From: Rhodoferax sp.
Lineage (GTDB): Bacteria > Pseudomonadota > Gammaproteobacteria > Burkholderiales > Burkholderiaceae_C
Length of the DNA: 64,000 nt
Assembly: GCF_025354435.1 (NCBI RefSeq)
Contig: NZ_JANXMU010000083.1
Location: 24,594-88,593 of the forward strand
Direction of reading: 5' to 3'
Both the position numbers and the translations under genes were made by a program. Shown piece after piece: positions 18,886 through 27,806 of this stretch (positions are counted from its first letter, which is position 1; the number at the start of each line of letters is the position of its first letter). The notes beneath the pieces were generated by a model. The model did no database searches. It saw only the letters and a program-made list of their open reading frames with translations, and was not told the origin of the DNA.

Positions 18886-19656
18886 ATGCAACTCGCCACC
18901 TGGAACGTCAACTCCCTCACCGTGCGCCTGCCCCAAGTTCTGGACTGGCTGGCTGCCAACCCGGTCGAGGTGCTGGCGTTGCAAGAAACCAAAATGACCG
19001 ACGACAAGTTCCCGCACGCGGCTTTTGCCGAAGCCGGGTACCAGGCGCAGTGGTTTGGCCAAAAGACCTACAACGGGGTAGCCCTGCTCAGCAAGACTGC
19101 CGCCACCGATGTGGTGAAAAACATCCCCGGTTTCAGCGACGACCTGGCCCGCGTGGTCACCGGCACGGTCCAGGGCGTGCGCGTCATCGGGGCCTATTTC
19201 CCCAATGGCCAGGAACCCGGCAGCGAAAAATTCGACTACAAGGTGCACTGGCTCAAAGCCCTGCGCGACTGGGTCAAGGCCGAGCTACTGGTATATCCGC
19301 AGCTGGTGCTGATGGGCGACTACAACATTACCTTTGACGATGCCGACGTGTGGGACCCGATCGGCCTGAAAGACACCATCCATTGCACCGACGAGGAGCG
19401 CTATCACCTGCAGGCCCTGGTGGGCCTGGGCCTGACCGACAGCCACCGCCTGTTTCCCCAGCCCGATAAATGCTATTCATGGTGGGATTACCGCGACTTT
19501 GGCTTTCGCCGTAACCGGGGCATGCGCATCGACCACATCCTGGTCAGCCCGGCGCTCAAGCCCTTGGTCACGGCCTGCGTGATCGACAAAGTGCCACGCA
19601 AAAACGAGCGGCCCAGCGACCACGCGCCGGTGGTGGTTACGCTGAACCTGGCCTGA
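18886..19656 (+). CDS. xthA: Exodeoxyribonuclease III (AP endonuclease)
   Basis: Mg-dependent AP endonuclease and 3'-5' exonuclease of base-excision repair, 256 residues. Visible motifs: LATWNVNSL near the N-terminus, LALQETKM with the metal-binding Glu, GAYFPNGQ, GDYNITFDDAD with catalytic Asp/Asn, WWDYRDFGFRRNRGMRIDHIL and the C-terminal SDHAPVVV with the catalytic Asp-His pair. ATG 18886 starts exactly at the conserved fold; an upstream in-frame extension is not conserved in the family. It follows a stress-gene operon behind a terminator. Confidence 0.95.
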   Translation: MQLATWNVNSLTVRLPQVLDWLAANPVEVLALQETKMTDDKFPHAAFAEAGYQAQWFGQKTYNGVALLSKTAATDVVKNIPGFSDDLARVVTGTVQGVRVIGAYFPNGQEPGSEKFDYKVHWLKALRDWVKAELLVYPQLVLMGDYNITFDDADVWDPIGLKDTIHCTDEERYHLQALVGLGLTDSHRLFPQPDKCYSWWDYRDFGFRRNRGMRIDHILVSPALKPLVTACVIDKVPRKNERPSDHAPVVVTLNLA

Positions 19657-19687
19657 AAAGCCGCTGCCCCGATTTACTATAGTTTTA

Positions 19688-19730
19688 AGAGCTACTTGCG
19701 TAGGTCTTATATGGGCTAGAGCCCTATTTG
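19688..19730 (+). repeat. Dispersed 43-nt palindromic repeat, copy 4 (supplies a stop codon)
   Basis: AGAGCT, 21 nt, GCTAGAGCCCTATTTG. Its right end contains CTA at 19724-19726, which read on the minus strand is the TAG stop of the GGDEF-EAL gene. The repeat therefore overlaps the end of that coding sequence. Confidence 0.85.
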
Positions 19731-22360
19731 GCTGCTGAATTCTGCACAAACTCCGCAAATTGTGCTGCGGGCAAGGCCCGACTGAACAGAAAGCCCTGGT
19801 AGGCATGGCAGCCGCACTGGGCCAGAAATTCCTTTTGCTCTAGGGTTTCTACGCCTTCGGCCATCACGCCCAAGCCCAGGTTGTGGGCCAGGGCCACCAC
19901 GGTGCGGGCGATGGCGGCATCGCTGGGGTCGGTGAGCACATCGCGCACAAACGACTGGTCGATCTTGAGCTGGTCCAGCGGCAGGCGTTTCAGATACGAC
20001 AGCGACGAATAGCCGGTACCAAAGTCGTCCAGCGATAGGCCGATGCCCCGGGCCTGCAAGGCGGTCATCTTGCCCACCATCTCTTCCAGGTTGTCGATCA
20101 GCATGCTCTCGGTCAGCTCCAGCTTGAGGCGCTGCGGGTTTGCGCCGGTGGCGGCCAGCAGGGCCAGCACACCATCGACAAAGTTGGCCTCGCGGAACTG
20201 CCGGGCGCTGACGTTCACGGCCAACATCAGCCCCTCCAGCTGCGGCTGCTGCGCCCAAACCACCAGTTGCTTGCAGGCCGTCTCCAGTACCCAGTGGCCC
20301 AGCGGCAAGATGTGGCCGGTATCCTCGGCCAGCGGAATAAAGCTGGCGGGCGACACCATGCCGCGCACCGGGTGCGGCCAGCGCAGCAGGGCCTCGGCCC
20401 CGATCACCCGCCCCTCTTCGTCCACCTGGGGCTGGTAGTGCAGCTCGAAGTGCTGTTGGGCAATGGCCAGGCGCAGATCCGCTTCCAGTGCGGCTCGGGC
20501 GTTGACCACGGCTTGCATGGCGGGATCAAAAAACCGCAAACCATTGCGTCCGGCGGCTTTGGCCTGGTACATGGCCAGGTCGGCCTGCTTGAGCAGTTCG
20601 TCCATGGACAGGCTCAGCCCGCTGTACAGCGCCACGCCCACGCTGGCAGTGCTGTTGAAGTCAAAGTCGCCCAACTCGTAGGGCTGGTTCAGGGCGGCAA
20701 CGATTTTTTCACCCACAGCCCGCACATCGGCAGCCGCCACCGCCAAATTACCGTCCAGGTTCTCCAGCACCACCAAAAACTCGTCCCCCCCCAGGCGGGC
20801 CACGGTGTCGCAGTCGCGGATGCAGCCCGATAGGCGTTTGGCGGCCTGGCGCAGCAGTTGGTCGCCCTGGTCGTGGCCGCGGGTGTCGTTCAGGGTTTTG
20901 AAGTTGTCTAGGTCGATGAACAGCAAAGCCCCGGTGCGCTTGTTGCGCTCGCTGGACGTGAGCGCGCGCTGCAGCCGGTCCATCAGCAGCCGCCGGTTGG
21001 GCAGCTCGGTCAGAGGGTCAAAAAACGCCAGTTGGCGGATCTGGTCTTCGGCGGCCTTGCGCAAGGTGATGTCGGACAGCGTGGCCACAAAGTAGCTGAC
21101 CTCGCCCGCCACGTCGTACACCGCGTTGATGTTGACCCACTGCGGAAACACCTCGCCGTTTTTGCGCCGGCTCCAGATCTCGCCCGCCCATTTGCCCGTG
21201 CGCCGCAATGCCCGCTGGATCGCGGAAAAATACACATCGGTATCACGTTCGGACTTGAGCAGGGACAAGGTCTTACCCAGTGCTTCGGCATCGCTGTAGC
21301 CCAGGCTTTGGGTAAAGGCCCTGTTGACACGCAGGATGCGCTGCTCTGGGTCGGTGACCAGCACGCCCTCCTGGGCCTCAAAGGCCGTGGCGGCAATACT
21401 GAGCTCGGCCTCGGCGCGGTAGCGGGCCGACAGGTCGATGTCCACGCAGAACATTTCTGGTGGACGCCCCGGTGCCTGCACAAACGCGTGGCTGGAGAAC
21501 ACTGGCACGCGGCTACCGTCCTTGTGCTGCAGCACCAGTTCGCCCGCAGGAATCGCCTCGCGGGTGGCAAACATGTGTTCCATCGCCTGGCGCACGCCCT
21601 CGCGCATGGGCGACGGAATGATCAGGTCGCGCAAATTGCGGCCAATGGCCTCCTCGGCGGTAAAGCCGTAGAGGCGCTCGGAGGCCTTGTTCCAGTAACG
21701 GGTGGTGCCGTCGGGCGCATAGGCCTGCACCGACACGCCGGGAATATCCTTGATCAGGGTGCGGAACCGGGACTCAGACTCGCGCAGCGCCATATCCAAT
21801 GCATCACGCCGCTGCCCTTCCTGCAGCACCATAGCCAGCAGCAAAGTGGCGGGTGTAAACACCAGAATCAACGCAGCGGAGATCGACAGCAGTTCATGCC
21901 CGGCTATCGGCGACAAGGCCAAAAAGCCAATCCGGCACAGCTGCAACACCAGGCCAAACACCAGCAGTGACGGCACATCGGTGCGCACCCGGCCACGCGT
22001 CACCGCAAAACGGTACAGCAAGCCCAAGCCCACGCTGCCCAGTAACACGGCCAGCACCGGCACGATGTGCGGGGAACCCAGCCAGACGTGGTAGCTCCCC
22101 ACCACCGCCAACGCCACAACCGAAGGCAACACACCACCAAACAGCCCGAGGATGCCCATCACCACCGAGCCACCATCCACGGCAATGCCAGGCAGAGGCA
22201 GGTACGGTTCGGTCATACCCAGCACGCACACCACACCAAACAGCAGGCCTGTGGCCACTTGGCCCGCCCGGAGCTGGTCGTGCCACAAACGCACATGCAA
22301 GCACTGCATCACACCCAACACCAACATCCAGGCCACGTCCTGGGCCAGATAAACAACCAT
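19724..22360 (-). CDS. Membrane PAS-GGDEF-EAL cyclic di-GMP enzyme
   Basis: About 878 residues: five or six membrane segments (1-180) resembling a 5TM sensor, two PAS domains (about 195-440), GGDEF (LTELPNRRLL, RLGGDEFLVVL) and EAL (EALLRWPHP, NVSARQF, ELTES, DDFGTGYSSL, KIDQSFV, AEGVE). Both catalytic sets look intact, so it could make or break cyclic di-GMP; proteins with an intact EAL often act mainly as phosphodiesterases. ATG 22360 has GGAG nine bases upstream; a TTG five codons earlier is less likely. The stop codon lies inside a dispersed repeat. It may oppose the diguanylate cyclase at 3031. Confidence 0.93.
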   Translation of the reverse strand: MVVYLAQDVAWMLVLGVMQCLHVRLWHDQLRAGQVATGLLFGVVCVLGMTEPYLPLPGIAVDGGSVVMGILGLFGGVLPSVVALAVVGSYHVWLGSPHIVPVLAVLLGSVGLGLLYRFAVTRGRVRTDVPSLLVFGLVLQLCRIGFLALSPIAGHELLSISAALILVFTPATLLLAMVLQEGQRRDALDMALRESESRFRTLIKDIPGVSVQAYAPDGTTRYWNKASERLYGFTAEEAIGRNLRDLIIPSPMREGVRQAMEHMFATREAIPAGELVLQHKDGSRVPVFSSHAFVQAPGRPPEMFCVDIDLSARYRAEAELSIAATAFEAQEGVLVTDPEQRILRVNRAFTQSLGYSDAEALGKTLSLLKSERDTDVYFSAIQRALRRTGKWAGEIWSRRKNGEVFPQWVNINAVYDVAGEVSYFVATLSDITLRKAAEDQIRQLAFFDPLTELPNRRLLMDRLQRALTSSERNKRTGALLFIDLDNFKTLNDTRGHDQGDQLLRQAAKRLSGCIRDCDTVARLGGDEFLVVLENLDGNLAVAAADVRAVGEKIVAALNQPYELGDFDFNSTASVGVALYSGLSLSMDELLKQADLAMYQAKAAGRNGLRFFDPAMQAVVNARAALEADLRLAIAQQHFELHYQPQVDEEGRVIGAEALLRWPHPVRGMVSPASFIPLAEDTGHILPLGHWVLETACKQLVVWAQQPQLEGLMLAVNVSARQFREANFVDGVLALLAATGANPQRLKLELTESMLIDNLEEMVGKMTALQARGIGLSLDDFGTGYSSLSYLKRLPLDQLKIDQSFVRDVLTDPSDAAIARTVVALAHNLGLGVMAEGVETLEQKEFLAQCGCHAYQGFLFSRALPAAQFAEFVQNSAAK

Positions 22361-22862
22361 GGATACGCTCTCCAAACCTAAAGCACATGCAGAGATGCCA
22401 CAGGCGATCAGGACAACGCGGCGGCCACCATAAAGGCGCGCAGGAGCGCGCCACTAACGGGCATATTGTTACAAATTAGCCCGCCGTTAGTATGCTTTAA
22501 GTGAGCCTGCTAGAAAATTTAGACAGCGCAACGTCCAGCTGAATTGCTATATAAAAAGTAGCTACCAGCGTAGGCAGAACATACGTCAAAAGCCTATTTT
22601 TAGTAAAAAAAATAGGCCACTTACTGTTCACCAAAGTTGCTACAGCAAGACGCTGGGGCCGGCGATTCCAGGCGGGTGGAGCCCACCAAGCGATGGAAAC
22701 CCTACCTATCCGCTATGCATTGGATTGCTTTTACCGCCCGCCCCATAAGCGCCAGCCGCCCAAAAAGCATAAACCGGCGCAGTTACAGCGCTTCCAAAAG
22801 CACCCCAGAACTGGCTCTGCCAAGTTGCTGGTGCGCCGCCCTCAGCCAGGGGTAAGCCAGAG
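22361..22862. other. 502-base intergenic region
   Basis: Region between the start of the GGDEF-EAL gene and the end of ntrC. It holds the promoter region of the former (AT-rich around 22460-22560), one dispersed repeat at 22558-22600 and about 260 further bases in which I see no credible gene. Confidence 0.6.
22558..22600 (+). repeat. Dispersed 43-nt palindromic repeat, copy 5
   Basis: GTAGCT, 21 nt, GTCAAAAGCCTATTTT. More diverged at the right end but with the same spacing; CAGCGTAGGCAGAACATAC in the centre matches the other copies. Confidence 0.75.
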
Positions 22863-24395
22863 CTATTCCAGCCCCAGCTCCTGGATCTTGCGGGTGATGG
22901 TGTTGCGGCCAATACCGAGCTTTTGCGCGGCCTCAATGCGGCGCCCGCGGGTGTTGTGCAGGGCAGTGAGGATCAGCTTGGATTCGAACCGGCGCGACAG
23001 CACGTCCCACACGTCGTGCCGGTCATTGGCCAGCAGCTCCAACGCCTCGGCCTCCAGACCCAGCTCCCAGCCGGTCTGCGCGCTAGGGGCATCCAGCGGC
23101 CGCACCGGCTCTGTACTGGCGGGTCGGAGGGCAGACTCTGCATCCATATCAGGGCCGATGTCCACATGCACCAGCGGCACGCCGACGATGCGTGTCGCCG
23201 TGGTATGGCCCAGGCTGGACGGCGGTACGGTGACACCCAGCACGTCAGGCGGCAGGTCTTTGGGCTCGATGGTTTGGGCCGGGGCCATCACGGTGAGCCA
23301 GTGGCACAGATTTTCCAGCTGCCGCACGTTGCCGGGAAACGGAAACAGCGCAACCTGCGCCAGCGCCGCATCCGAGATACGTTTGGGTTCCACGCCAAGC
23401 TGTTTGGCGCTTTGCTGCAAAAAATGCCGGGTCAGCATGGGTACGTCTTCAACTCGCTCGCGCAACGCAGGCAAGCGCAGACGGATGACATTCAGGCGGT
23501 GGAACAAATCTTCGCGGAACACGCCGTCGCGCACGCGCTGCTCCAGATCTTGGTGGGTGGCGGCGATCACGCGCACCTGGGCCTTGACGGCGTTGTGCCC
23601 GCCCACGCGGTAGAAGTGCCCATCGCTCAGCACCCGCAGCAAGCGGGTTTGCAGGTCAAACGGCATATCGCCAATTTCGTCGAGGAACAGCGTGCCGCCA
23701 TCGGCCTGTTCGAAGCGGCCACGGCGCATGGTTTGTGCGCCAGTGAAGGCACCGCGCTCATGGCCAAACAGCTCGGACTCCAGCAAATCTTTTGGAATTG
23801 CTGCGGTATTGATAGCTACAAATGGCCCATTGGCGCGCGGCGAGTGCTTGTGGAGTGCTCGGGCCACGAGCTCTTTGCCGGAGCCGGATTCGCCGGTGAT
23901 CATCACCGTGACGTTGCTCTGGCTGAGGCGGCCGATGGCGCGGAACACGTCCTGCATGGCGGGCGCCTGGCCCAGCATCTCGGGCGCGGCGGCCATGCGC
24001 TCTTCGGCCACTTCTTCGCGCTGGCTTTCTTCCACCGCGCGGCGGATCAACTCCACCGCCTTGGGCAGGTCAAACGGCTTGGGTAGGTACTCGAAAGCGC
24101 CGCCCTGGAAGGCCGACACGGCGCTGTCCAGGTCGGAGAAGGCGGTCATGATGATCACCGGCAGGCCGGGGTGCATGAGCTTGACCTTCTCCAGCAGATC
24201 CAGGCCCGAGCCGCCGGGCATACGGATATCGCTGACCAGGATTTGCGGGCCGTCCTCATCGGTGGCGGATTCCAGCGCGGTCAATACGTCGCGCGGATTG
24301 GTAAAGCTGCGGGTCGGCAGGTCTTCGCGCAGGAGCGCTTTCTCCAGAACAAAGCGGATGGATTGGTCGTCGTCTACTATCCAGATCGGCTTCAT
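22863..24395 (-). CDS. ntrC: Nitrogen regulation response regulator NtrC
   Basis: Sigma-54 activator of 510 residues. Receiver domain with the acidic pocket IVDDD and phospho-acceptor Asp56 (LVSDIRMPG); AAA+ domain with Walker A GESGSGKE, GAFTGA sigma-54-contact loop, Walker B GGTLFLDEIGDM and arginine-finger region; C-terminal Fis-type helix-turn-helix (RIEAAQKLGIGRNTITRKI). The linker between AAA+ and DNA-binding parts is longer than in E. coli NtrC (469 residues). It lies 38 bases after ntrB on the same strand and probably acts on the sigma-54 promoter of glnA found upstream. One stretch (about 23798-23819, encoding VAINTAA) matches a dispersed-repeat arm. Confidence 0.96.
   Translation of the reverse strand: MKPIWIVDDDQSIRFVLEKALLREDLPTRSFTNPRDVLTALESATDEDGPQILVSDIRMPGGSGLDLLEKVKLMHPGLPVIIMTAFSDLDSAVSAFQGGAFEYLPKPFDLPKAVELIRRAVEESQREEVAEERMAAAPEMLGQAPAMQDVFRAIGRLSQSNVTVMITGESGSGKELVARALHKHSPRANGPFVAINTAAIPKDLLESELFGHERGAFTGAQTMRRGRFEQADGGTLFLDEIGDMPFDLQTRLLRVLSDGHFYRVGGHNAVKAQVRVIAATHQDLEQRVRDGVFREDLFHRLNVIRLRLPALRERVEDVPMLTRHFLQQSAKQLGVEPKRISDAALAQVALFPFPGNVRQLENLCHWLTVMAPAQTIEPKDLPPDVLGVTVPPSSLGHTTATRIVGVPLVHVDIGPDMDAESALRPASTEPVRPLDAPSAQTGWELGLEAEALELLANDRHDVWDVLSRRFESKLILTALHNTRGRRIEAAQKLGIGRNTITRKIQELGLE
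23798..23819 (+). repeat. Partial dispersed-repeat arm inside ntrC
   Basis: A 22-base segment identical, in opposite orientation, to 31276-31297 at the end of repeat copy 6. It includes the ATAGCT arm. Here it encodes part of the conserved AAA+ segment FVAINTAAIP, with locally AT-rich codons; there is no right arm. Confidence 0.5.
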
Positions 24396-24433
24396 AGTGG
24401 GGGGTACCTTGGGTCAGGCTGCCTTGGCTTGTA

Positions 24434-25507
24434 TCAAGGCAGCGGTATGAGTAATTTGAAATCCGTGCGGCCCGGAACACTGTCACATTCGATCAAGCCA
24501 TGGTGTTGCTGAACGAAGGTTTGTGCCAACGTCAGCCCCAGCCCAGACCCGCCTTCCCTGCCCGACACCAGCGGGTAAAAAATACGGTCCTTGATCGACT
24601 CGGGAACACCCGGGCCGTTGTCGATGACATGCAATTCCAGTGCCAATCGGTAGCGCTGCTTGCCAAATGTGACCTGGCGCGCAATTCGGCTGCGGAAAGT
24701 GATTTCGGCATCGCCCTCGGCAATGCGCTCGGCCAGGGCCTGGGTGGCGTTGTGGGCCACGTTGAGCACCGCCTGGATGAGCTGTTCGCGGTCACCACGG
24801 AACTCGGGAATGGACACGTCATATTCGCGCTCAATCTTCAGTCCGCGCGGAAACTCGGCCAGGATGAGGGAGCGCACGCGCTCGCAGATTTCGTGGATGT
24901 TCACGTCGCCCACCACGTGCGGGCGCCGGTGCGGGGCCAGCAGGCGGTCCACCAGGCTTTGCAGCCGGTCGGCCTCGTGGATGATGACCTGGGTGTACTC
25001 GATGAGCTCACGCGACTCGATCTCCATCTCCAGCAGTTGCGCCGCGCCACGGATGCCACCCAGCGGGTTCTTGATCTCGTGGGCCAGGTTGCGGATCAGC
25101 TCCTTGTTGGCCTGGGCCTGGTCGATCAGGCGCTCTTCGCGGTCTTGCTTAGCTTGCTGCTCCTGTGGCAACAGCTCGATGATGATCTCGCCAGGGCGCT
25201 CGGTCTGCGCCAGGATCACGTGTACCGGCACCGGATCGTGGTTCAGGCGCTTGAGCCAGGCATCGTAGCGTAGCGCGGCAAATTCATTGCTGCCCGCGCC
25301 TTCCAGCGCGTTTTGCAGGATGTGCGGCTCGGTGAAGCAGTCGGGGAAGTGCGAGCCTTCGATGATGCGGCGCGAGGTACCCAGCGCGTCTTCCAGGGCC
25401 GCGTTGGCAAACAGCACCGCGCCATCGCTAGCCAGCACTGCCACCAGGGTAGCCAGCAGGTCAAACGCGTGAAAGCGCGTGATGTAGGGGTGGGTGGGGT
25501 TGGTCAT
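24434..25507 (-). CDS. ntrB: Nitrogen regulation sensor histidine kinase NtrB
   Basis: Soluble PAS-type kinase of 357 residues that phosphorylates and dephosphorylates NtrC according to PII state. H-box LAHEIKNPLGG gives phospho-His143; the N box is NVAHNATQAL, G1 DNGPGVPESI and G2 GGSGLGLTLA. There is no membrane segment, as expected for NtrB. The ATG overlaps the stop of the upstream DUF4124 gene (TGATG), implying translational coupling, and ntrC follows 38 bases downstream. Confidence 0.96.
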   Translation of the reverse strand: MTNPTHPYITRFHAFDLLATLVAVLASDGAVLFANAALEDALGTSRRIIEGSHFPDCFTEPHILQNALEGAGSNEFAALRYDAWLKRLNHDPVPVHVILAQTERPGEIIIELLPQEQQAKQDREERLIDQAQANKELIRNLAHEIKNPLGGIRGAAQLLEMEIESRELIEYTQVIIHEADRLQSLVDRLLAPHRRPHVVGDVNIHEICERVRSLILAEFPRGLKIEREYDVSIPEFRGDREQLIQAVLNVAHNATQALAERIAEGDAEITFRSRIARQVTFGKQRYRLALELHVIDNGPGVPESIKDRIFYPLVSGREGGSGLGLTLAQTFVQQHHGLIECDSVPGRTDFKLLIPLP

Positions 25508-26004
25508 CAGGGCAAGTTGCGGGATGGGGGCAGGCGCGACAGCTCGCGCTTCAGGCCTGCGATGTCGCTGTCGTTGCGGGCGATGCTGGCTTTCAGTTCG
25601 GCCACGCGGTCGATGTATTTTTGGTAGTTGCGGGCCTCGCCGCCTTGCTTGTCAGGCTCACCGCCGTTGTATTCCTTGAGCAGATCGGCCTGGCGGGCTT
25701 CGGCTTTTTTCAGCTCGGACTCGAGAATCATTCGGGCATCGGAGTCACGGGCGCGTTGCTCGGCACCGTCGTTGCGCGGGCTGCCGGAAGCCGGGGCGCG
25801 TACCGGAGCGGGCGCAGTACCGGACGGGTTGCTGTGGACGATGGTGACGTTGCCGCCCTCAACCAGCTTGCAGCCCCGGGCCTTGGCATCTTTGGCATCC
25901 TTGACGGCATTGGTGTACTCGTTGCCGCAGCGGTAGACAGCCGTATCCTGCGCCCACACGGTGGCCGATGCACATACCAAAATCAGACCAAAAAAGTGTT
26001 TCAT
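25507..26004 (-). CDS. DUF4124-type secreted protein in the glnA-ntrBC locus
   Basis: Protein of 165 residues with a signal peptide (MKHFFGLILVCASATVWAQ) followed by a short DUF4124-like module (AVYRCGNEYTN, KARGCKLVEGGNVTIVHS) with two Cys that could form a disulphide. The rest is a Lys/Glu/Asp-rich helical region, probably a coiled coil, then a basic tail. The function of DUF4124 proteins is not known. Position between glnA and ntrB with an overlap to ntrB is odd for a periplasmic protein and may only reflect shared transcription. Confidence 0.85.
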   Translation of the reverse strand: MKHFFGLILVCASATVWAQDTAVYRCGNEYTNAVKDAKDAKARGCKLVEGGNVTIVHSNPSGTAPAPVRAPASGSPRNDGAEQRARDSDARMILESELKKAEARQADLLKEYNGGEPDKQGGEARNYQKYIDRVAELKASIARNDSDIAGLKRELSRLPPSRNLP

Positions 26005-26092
26005 GCGTAAAAGGTAAAGCCCAGCCGGGCTTGAACTAAGGAGAAGTGCGCAACAGTACTCTGTTTATCGGGAGGCCACGGGCCGTAACGAA

Positions 26093-26118
26093 AAAAGGAC
26101 GGCTTGCGCCGTCCTTTT
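26093..26118. terminator. Intrinsic terminator after glnA
   Basis: AAAAGGACGGC, 4-nt loop TTGC, GCCGTCCTTTT: an 11-bp stem with U-rich ends on both strands. It sits 47 bases past the glnA stop, so it could limit read-through into the DUF4124-ntrB-ntrC genes. Confidence 0.85.
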
Positions 26119-26165
26119 GAGAGCCCGGGTGTCGCAATAAGTTGCGCCTCCGAAGGCCGTCGCTC

Positions 26166-27581
26166 TTAGAGCGAGTAGTACATGTCGAATTCCACCGGGT
26201 GGGTGGCCATGCGCATGCGGGTGACTTCGGTCATTTTCAGCTCGATGTACGCATCAATGTACGCGTCGGTGAACACGCCACCCTTGGTCAAGAACGCACG
26301 GTCTCTGTCCAGACATTCAAGCGCTTGGTCCAGGCTGTGGCAGACGGTAGGGATCAGCTTGTCTTCTTCAGGAGGCAAATGGTACAGATCCTTGGTGGCA
26401 GCTTCGCCAGGATGGATCTTGTTTTCCACGCCGTCCAGACCCGCCATCAACAGGGCTGCGAAGCCGAGGTAAGGGTTCATCAGGGGATCGGGGAAACGTG
26501 CTTCCACGCGGCGGCCCTTGGGGTTAGCCACGAAAGGAATACGGATCGAGGCCGAACGGTTCTTGGCCGAGTACGCCAACTTCACCGGGGCTTCGTAGCC
26601 AGGAACCAGGCGCTTGTAGCTGTTAGTGCCGGGGTTGGTGATGGCGTTCAGGGCACGTGCGTGCTTGATGATGCCGCCGATGTAGTACAGAGCGTATTCG
26701 CTCAAACCTGCATAGCTGTCGCCAGCAAACAGGTTTTTGCCGTCTTTCCAGACAGACTGGTGCACATGCATGCCAGAGCCGTTGTCACCCACGATGGGCT
26801 TGGGCATGAAGGTAGCGGTTTTGCCGTAGGAGTGCGCAACGTTTTGGATCACGTACTTTTGCAGTTGGACCCAATCGGCGCGCTCGATCAGCGTGCTGAA
26901 CCGTGTGCCCAGTTCCATTTGGCCAGCGTTTGCCACTTCGTGGTGGTGTACTTCGACCGGGATGCCCAGGGATTCGAGCACCAGGCACATTTCGGAGCGC
27001 ATGTCCTGGAAGCTGTCCACGGGTGGAACTGGGAAGTAGCCGCCCTTGACGGAAGGACGGTGGCCGGTATTGCCGTGTTCGTATTCCTTACCGGTGTTCC
27101 AAGAGGCTTCTTCGGAGTCGATCTTGAAGAAGCAACCGGACATGTCGTTGGCCCAACGCACGCTGTCGAAGACGAAGAATTCTGGCTCGGGTCCGAAGTA
27201 GGCGGTGTCGCCCAGGCCAGAGGCCTTCATGTAGGCTTCAGCGCGCTTGGCCAGCGAACGGGGATCGCGCTCGTACGGCTTGCCGTCGGCGGGGTCGATC
27301 ACGTCGCAGGTCAGGATCATCGTCGTTTCTTCGAAGAACGGGTCGATGTTGGCGGTGTTGGCATCGGGCATGAGTTGCATGTCCGAAGCTTCAATGCCCT
27401 TCCAGCCGGCGATGGAAGAACCGTCGAACGCATGGCCCGAAATGAACTTGTCTTCGTCGAAATGGGACACCGGCACGGTCACGTGGTGCTCTTTGCCACG
27501 GGTATCGGTGAAGCGGAAGTCAACAAACTTGACTTCGTTCTCTTTCACCATCTTCATCACGTCAGCGACGGTCTTTGCCAT
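26166..27581 (-). CDS. glnA: Glutamine synthetase type I
   Basis: ATP-dependent amidation of glutamate, the entry point of ammonium assimilation; 471 residues, a normal GSI length. Visible: beta-grasp N-terminus, [11 protein letters not shown] loop, metal/substrate motifs [45 protein letters not shown], and the adenylylation site Tyr400 in [10 protein letters not shown], so activity is likely controlled by GlnE. The start at 27581 has AGGAG upstream. A sigma-54 promoter and two NtrC-type sites lie upstream, and ntrB-ntrC are downstream, so the locus is self-consistent for nitrogen control. Confidence 0.98.
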   Translation of the reverse strand: MAKTVADVMKMVKENEVKFVDFRFTDTRGKEHHVTVPVSHFDEDKFISGHAFDGSSIAGWKGIEASDMQLMPDANTANIDPFFEETTMILTCDVIDPADGKPYERDPRSLAKRAEAYMKASGLGDTAYFGPEPEFFVFDSVRWANDMSGCFFKIDSEEASWNTGKEYEHGNTGHRPSVKGGYFPVPPVDSFQDMRSEMCLVLESLGIPVEVHHHEVANAGQMELGTRFSTLIERADWVQLQKYVIQNVAHSYGKTATFMPKPIVGDNGSGMHVHQSVWKDGKNLFAGDSYAGLSEYALYYIGGIIKHARALNAITNPGTNSYKRLVPGYEAPVKLAYSAKNRSASIRIPFVANPKGRRVEARFPDPLMNPYLGFAALLMAGLDGVENKIHPGEAATKDLYHLPPEEDKLIPTVCHSLDQALECLDRDRAFLTKGGVFTDAYIDAYIELKMTEVTRMRMATHPVEFDMYYSL

Positions 27582-27642
27582 CAAGAATCTCCTGGTAGGG
27601 GTTGGGTTTAAGTGGGACAACAGATTTCGGCACATCTGCCAA

Positions 27643-27658
27643 TGCAGTTTTTATGCCA
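27643..27658 (-). promoter_or_regulatory. Sigma-54 promoter of glnA
   Basis: On the minus strand TGGCATAAAAACTGCA has the invariant GG and GC twelve bases apart, close to the TGGCAC-N5-TTGCA consensus. It lies about 60 bases before the glnA start codon. NtrC-type sites about 120-150 bases further upstream support it. Confidence 0.8.
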
Positions 27659-27762
27659 CCGCACAGTGCATTCACAATTTGTAACTACGCCCACATTTGT
27701 GACTTTGCGCCCAGGCATTTTGCGCTAGAAAGCCAGGGCAAAGCCTCCGATCAGACGCAAAT

Positions 27763-27805
27763 TGCACCAATTAAGAGCATCCATTGAGCGCACCAATATT
27801 GTGCG
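27763..27805. promoter_or_regulatory. Two NtrC-type enhancer sites upstream of glnA
   Basis: CGCACCAATATTGTGCG (27789-27805) is a near-perfect palindrome close to the NtrC consensus TGCACC-N5-GGTGCA; TGCACCAATTAAGAGCA (27763-27779) is a weaker second site. Their centres are 26 bases apart and about 120-150 bases upstream of the sigma-54 promoter, typical enhancer geometry. Confidence 0.75.
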
Positions 27806-27806
27806 A

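Noticed and set aside
22693..23613. Plus-strand open frame opposite ntrC
   Set aside because: Ser/Arg-rich antisense frame; ntrC motifs on the other strand are complete.
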